From the NCBI GenBank assembly GCA_945906975.1, contig CAMDRY010000210.1, positions 1 to 6,062 of the forward strand: DNA of 6,062 nucleotides, in the 5' to 3' direction. The notes beneath the pieces were generated by a model, which was given only the letters and a program-made list of their open reading frames with translations, ran no database searches and had not been told where the DNA came from. A program made the position numbers and the translations under genes. Each line of letters begins with the position of its first letter. Positions within the stretch are counted from its first letter, which is position 1. Shown piece after piece: positions 4,986-6,062 of the stretch. Origin of the DNA: Bordetella parapertussis. GTDB lineage: Bacteria > Pseudomonadota > Gammaproteobacteria > Burkholderiales > SG8-39.

Positions 4986-6062
4986 ATGACTGAACTGATT
5001 GCAAACCTAAGCCTGGGGTTCGGTGTCGCGCTGTCGCTGCAGAACCTGATGTACTGTTTTTTTGGTGTCGTTCTGGGCACCCTGATCGGTGTGTTGCCGG
5101 GCATCGGCCCCGTCGCCACCATCGCCATGTTGTTGCCGGTGACCTTTAATCTGCCGCCGGTGTCCGCGCTGATCATGCTTGCCGGTATTTACTACGGCGC
5201 GCAATACGGTGGCTCCACCACGGCGATCCTGGTAAACCTGCCGGGCGAATCGTCCTCCGCGGTCACAACGCTGGACGGCTACCAAATGGCCAGACAGGGG
5301 CGGGCCGGGAAGGCGCTGGGCATCGCCGCCATCGGCTCGTTCATCGCCGGAACGGTTGCGACCCTGGTGATTGCTGTGGCTGCGCCCCCGCTGGCGGAAG
5401 TCGCGCTCAAGTTTGGTCCGGCCGAGTATTTCTCGCTGATGGTGCTGGGCTTGGTCGCTGCGGTGGTTCTGGCGCACGGCTCGCTGCTCAAGGCGATCTC
5501 GATGGTGGTGCTGGGTCTGCTGCTGGGGCTGGTCGGTACTGACGTGAACTCCGGCGTCGCGCGCTTCTCCTTCAGTGTCCCGGAACTCTCGGACGGCATC
5601 GGCTTCGTTATTGTCGCCATGGGTATGTTCGGTTTTGCCGAGATCATCACCAACCTTGAGCAAGCCGAGGAAAAGCGTGAGGTCTTCACCGCCAAACTGT
5701 CCAACCTGCTGCCTTCGCTGCAAGATTTGAAGGACTGCTCGGGCGCGATAACCCGCGGTACCATTCTTGGTTCCTGTCTTGGCATCCTGCCCGGTGGCGG
5801 CGCCTTGCTGGCCTCGTTCTCGGCTTATGCGCTTGAAAAGAAGGTCTCGTGGAACTCGGCGCAGTTCGGCAAGGGTGCAATCCAGGGCGTGGCTGCGCCC
5901 GAGGCGGCCAATAACGCCGGCGCGCAGACCTCCTTCATTCCGCTGCTCACCCTGGGCATTCCGTCCAACCCGGTGATGGCGCTGATGATCGGCGCGATGA
6001 TGATTCAGGGTATCGCCCCCGGCCCGCAAGTGATGACCGAAAGGCCGCAGCTGTTCTGGGGC
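4986..6062 (+). CDS. tctA: tripartite tricarboxylate transporter large permease TctA (3' end cut by window)
   Basis: TctA is the large permease subunit that carries the carboxylate across the inner membrane, probably driven by an ion gradient. The frame is open from the ATG at 4986 to the last base (359 codons, no stop); the family is about 500 residues long, so roughly 140 are missing. GGGG (4975-4978) inside tctB gives a ribosome site 7 bases ahead. Family hallmarks are GVLPGIGPVATIAMLLP (35-51), YYGAQYGGSTTAILVNLPGE (69-88) and DGYQMARQGRAGKALG (97-112). The second half has GILPGGGALLASF (266-278), APEAANNAGAQTSFIPLLTL (304-323) and GIPSNPVMALMIGA (324-337). The repeated LPG-G motifs near 37 and 268 show the internal duplication known for this family. 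Many hydrophobic helices are visible. The sequence shows no frameshift or damage. Confidence 0.96.
   Translation, partial: MTELIANLSLGFGVALSLQNLMYCFFGVVLGTLIGVLPGIGPVATIAMLLPVTFNLPPVSALIMLAGIYYGAQYGGSTTAILVNLPGESSSAVTTLDGYQMARQGRAGKALGIAAIGSFIAGTVATLVIAVAAPPLAEVALKFGPAEYFSLMVLGLVAAVVLAHGSLLKAISMVVLGLLLGLVGTDVNSGVARFSFSVPELSDGIGFVIVAMGMFGFAEIITNLEQAEEKREVFTAKLSNLLPSLQDLKDCSGAITRGTILGSCLGILPGGGALLASFSAYALEKKVSWNSAQFGKGAIQGVAAPEAANNAGAQTSFIPLLTLGIPSNPVMALMIGAMMIQGIAPGPQVMTERPQLFWG

Noticed and set aside
4996..5830. Repeated LPG-G sequences in tctA as a possible gene fusion or recent duplication
   Set aside because: The internal two-fold repeat is a normal property of the TctA family.
5007..6029. 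340-codon minus-strand open frame opposite tctA
   Set aside because: Its product is rich in Arg, Gln, His and Gly without any domain; the + strand clearly encodes TctA through the whole stretch.

Overview
The window is ordinary, gene-dense, GC-rich bacterial chromosome. All six supported protein genes lie on the + strand. The DAHP synthase of E. coli AroG type, the TctB/TctA carboxylate transporter and the general protein style suggest a proteobacterium, most likely beta or gamma. I cannot name a genus. There are no mobile elements, tRNA or rRNA genes, CRISPR arrays or long repeats. No intergenic gap exceeds about 90 bases.

Layout. (1) 32-1144: a complete class I DAHP synthase, the entry enzyme of aromatic amino acid biosynthesis, with all four metal ligands of the AroG family. 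(2) 1236-2840 and 2849-3790: a tight pair 8 bases apart. The first is a GT39/ArnT-like membrane glycosyltransferase with an unusual cysteine-containing tail. The second is a UbiA-superfamily prenyltransferase closest in motif pattern to decaprenyl-phosphate phosphoribosyltransferase. (3) 3878-4429: a stand-alone cyclic nucleotide-binding domain protein with an intact phosphate-binding cassette and no DNA-binding domain. (4) 4520-4984 and 4986 to the window end: tctB and the first 359 codons of tctA, the small and large membrane subunits of a tripartite tricarboxylate transporter. They are translationally close (1 base between stop and start). The periplasmic receptor TctC is not upstream, where it often lies.

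How they work together. Only two sets look functionally linked. In the GT39/UbiA pair, one enzyme could make a polyprenyl-phosphate-linked pentose and the other could use a polyprenyl-phosphate sugar to modify a surface polymer. TctB/TctA form one transporter. The DAHP synthase and the cNMP-binding protein look like independent neighbours. The most interesting lead is the GT39/UbiA pair: this UbiA subfamily is best known from mycobacterial arabinan synthesis, and its role in a Gram-negative setting is poorly defined. I see no evidence of a wholly new defence, mobile or RNA-based system here.
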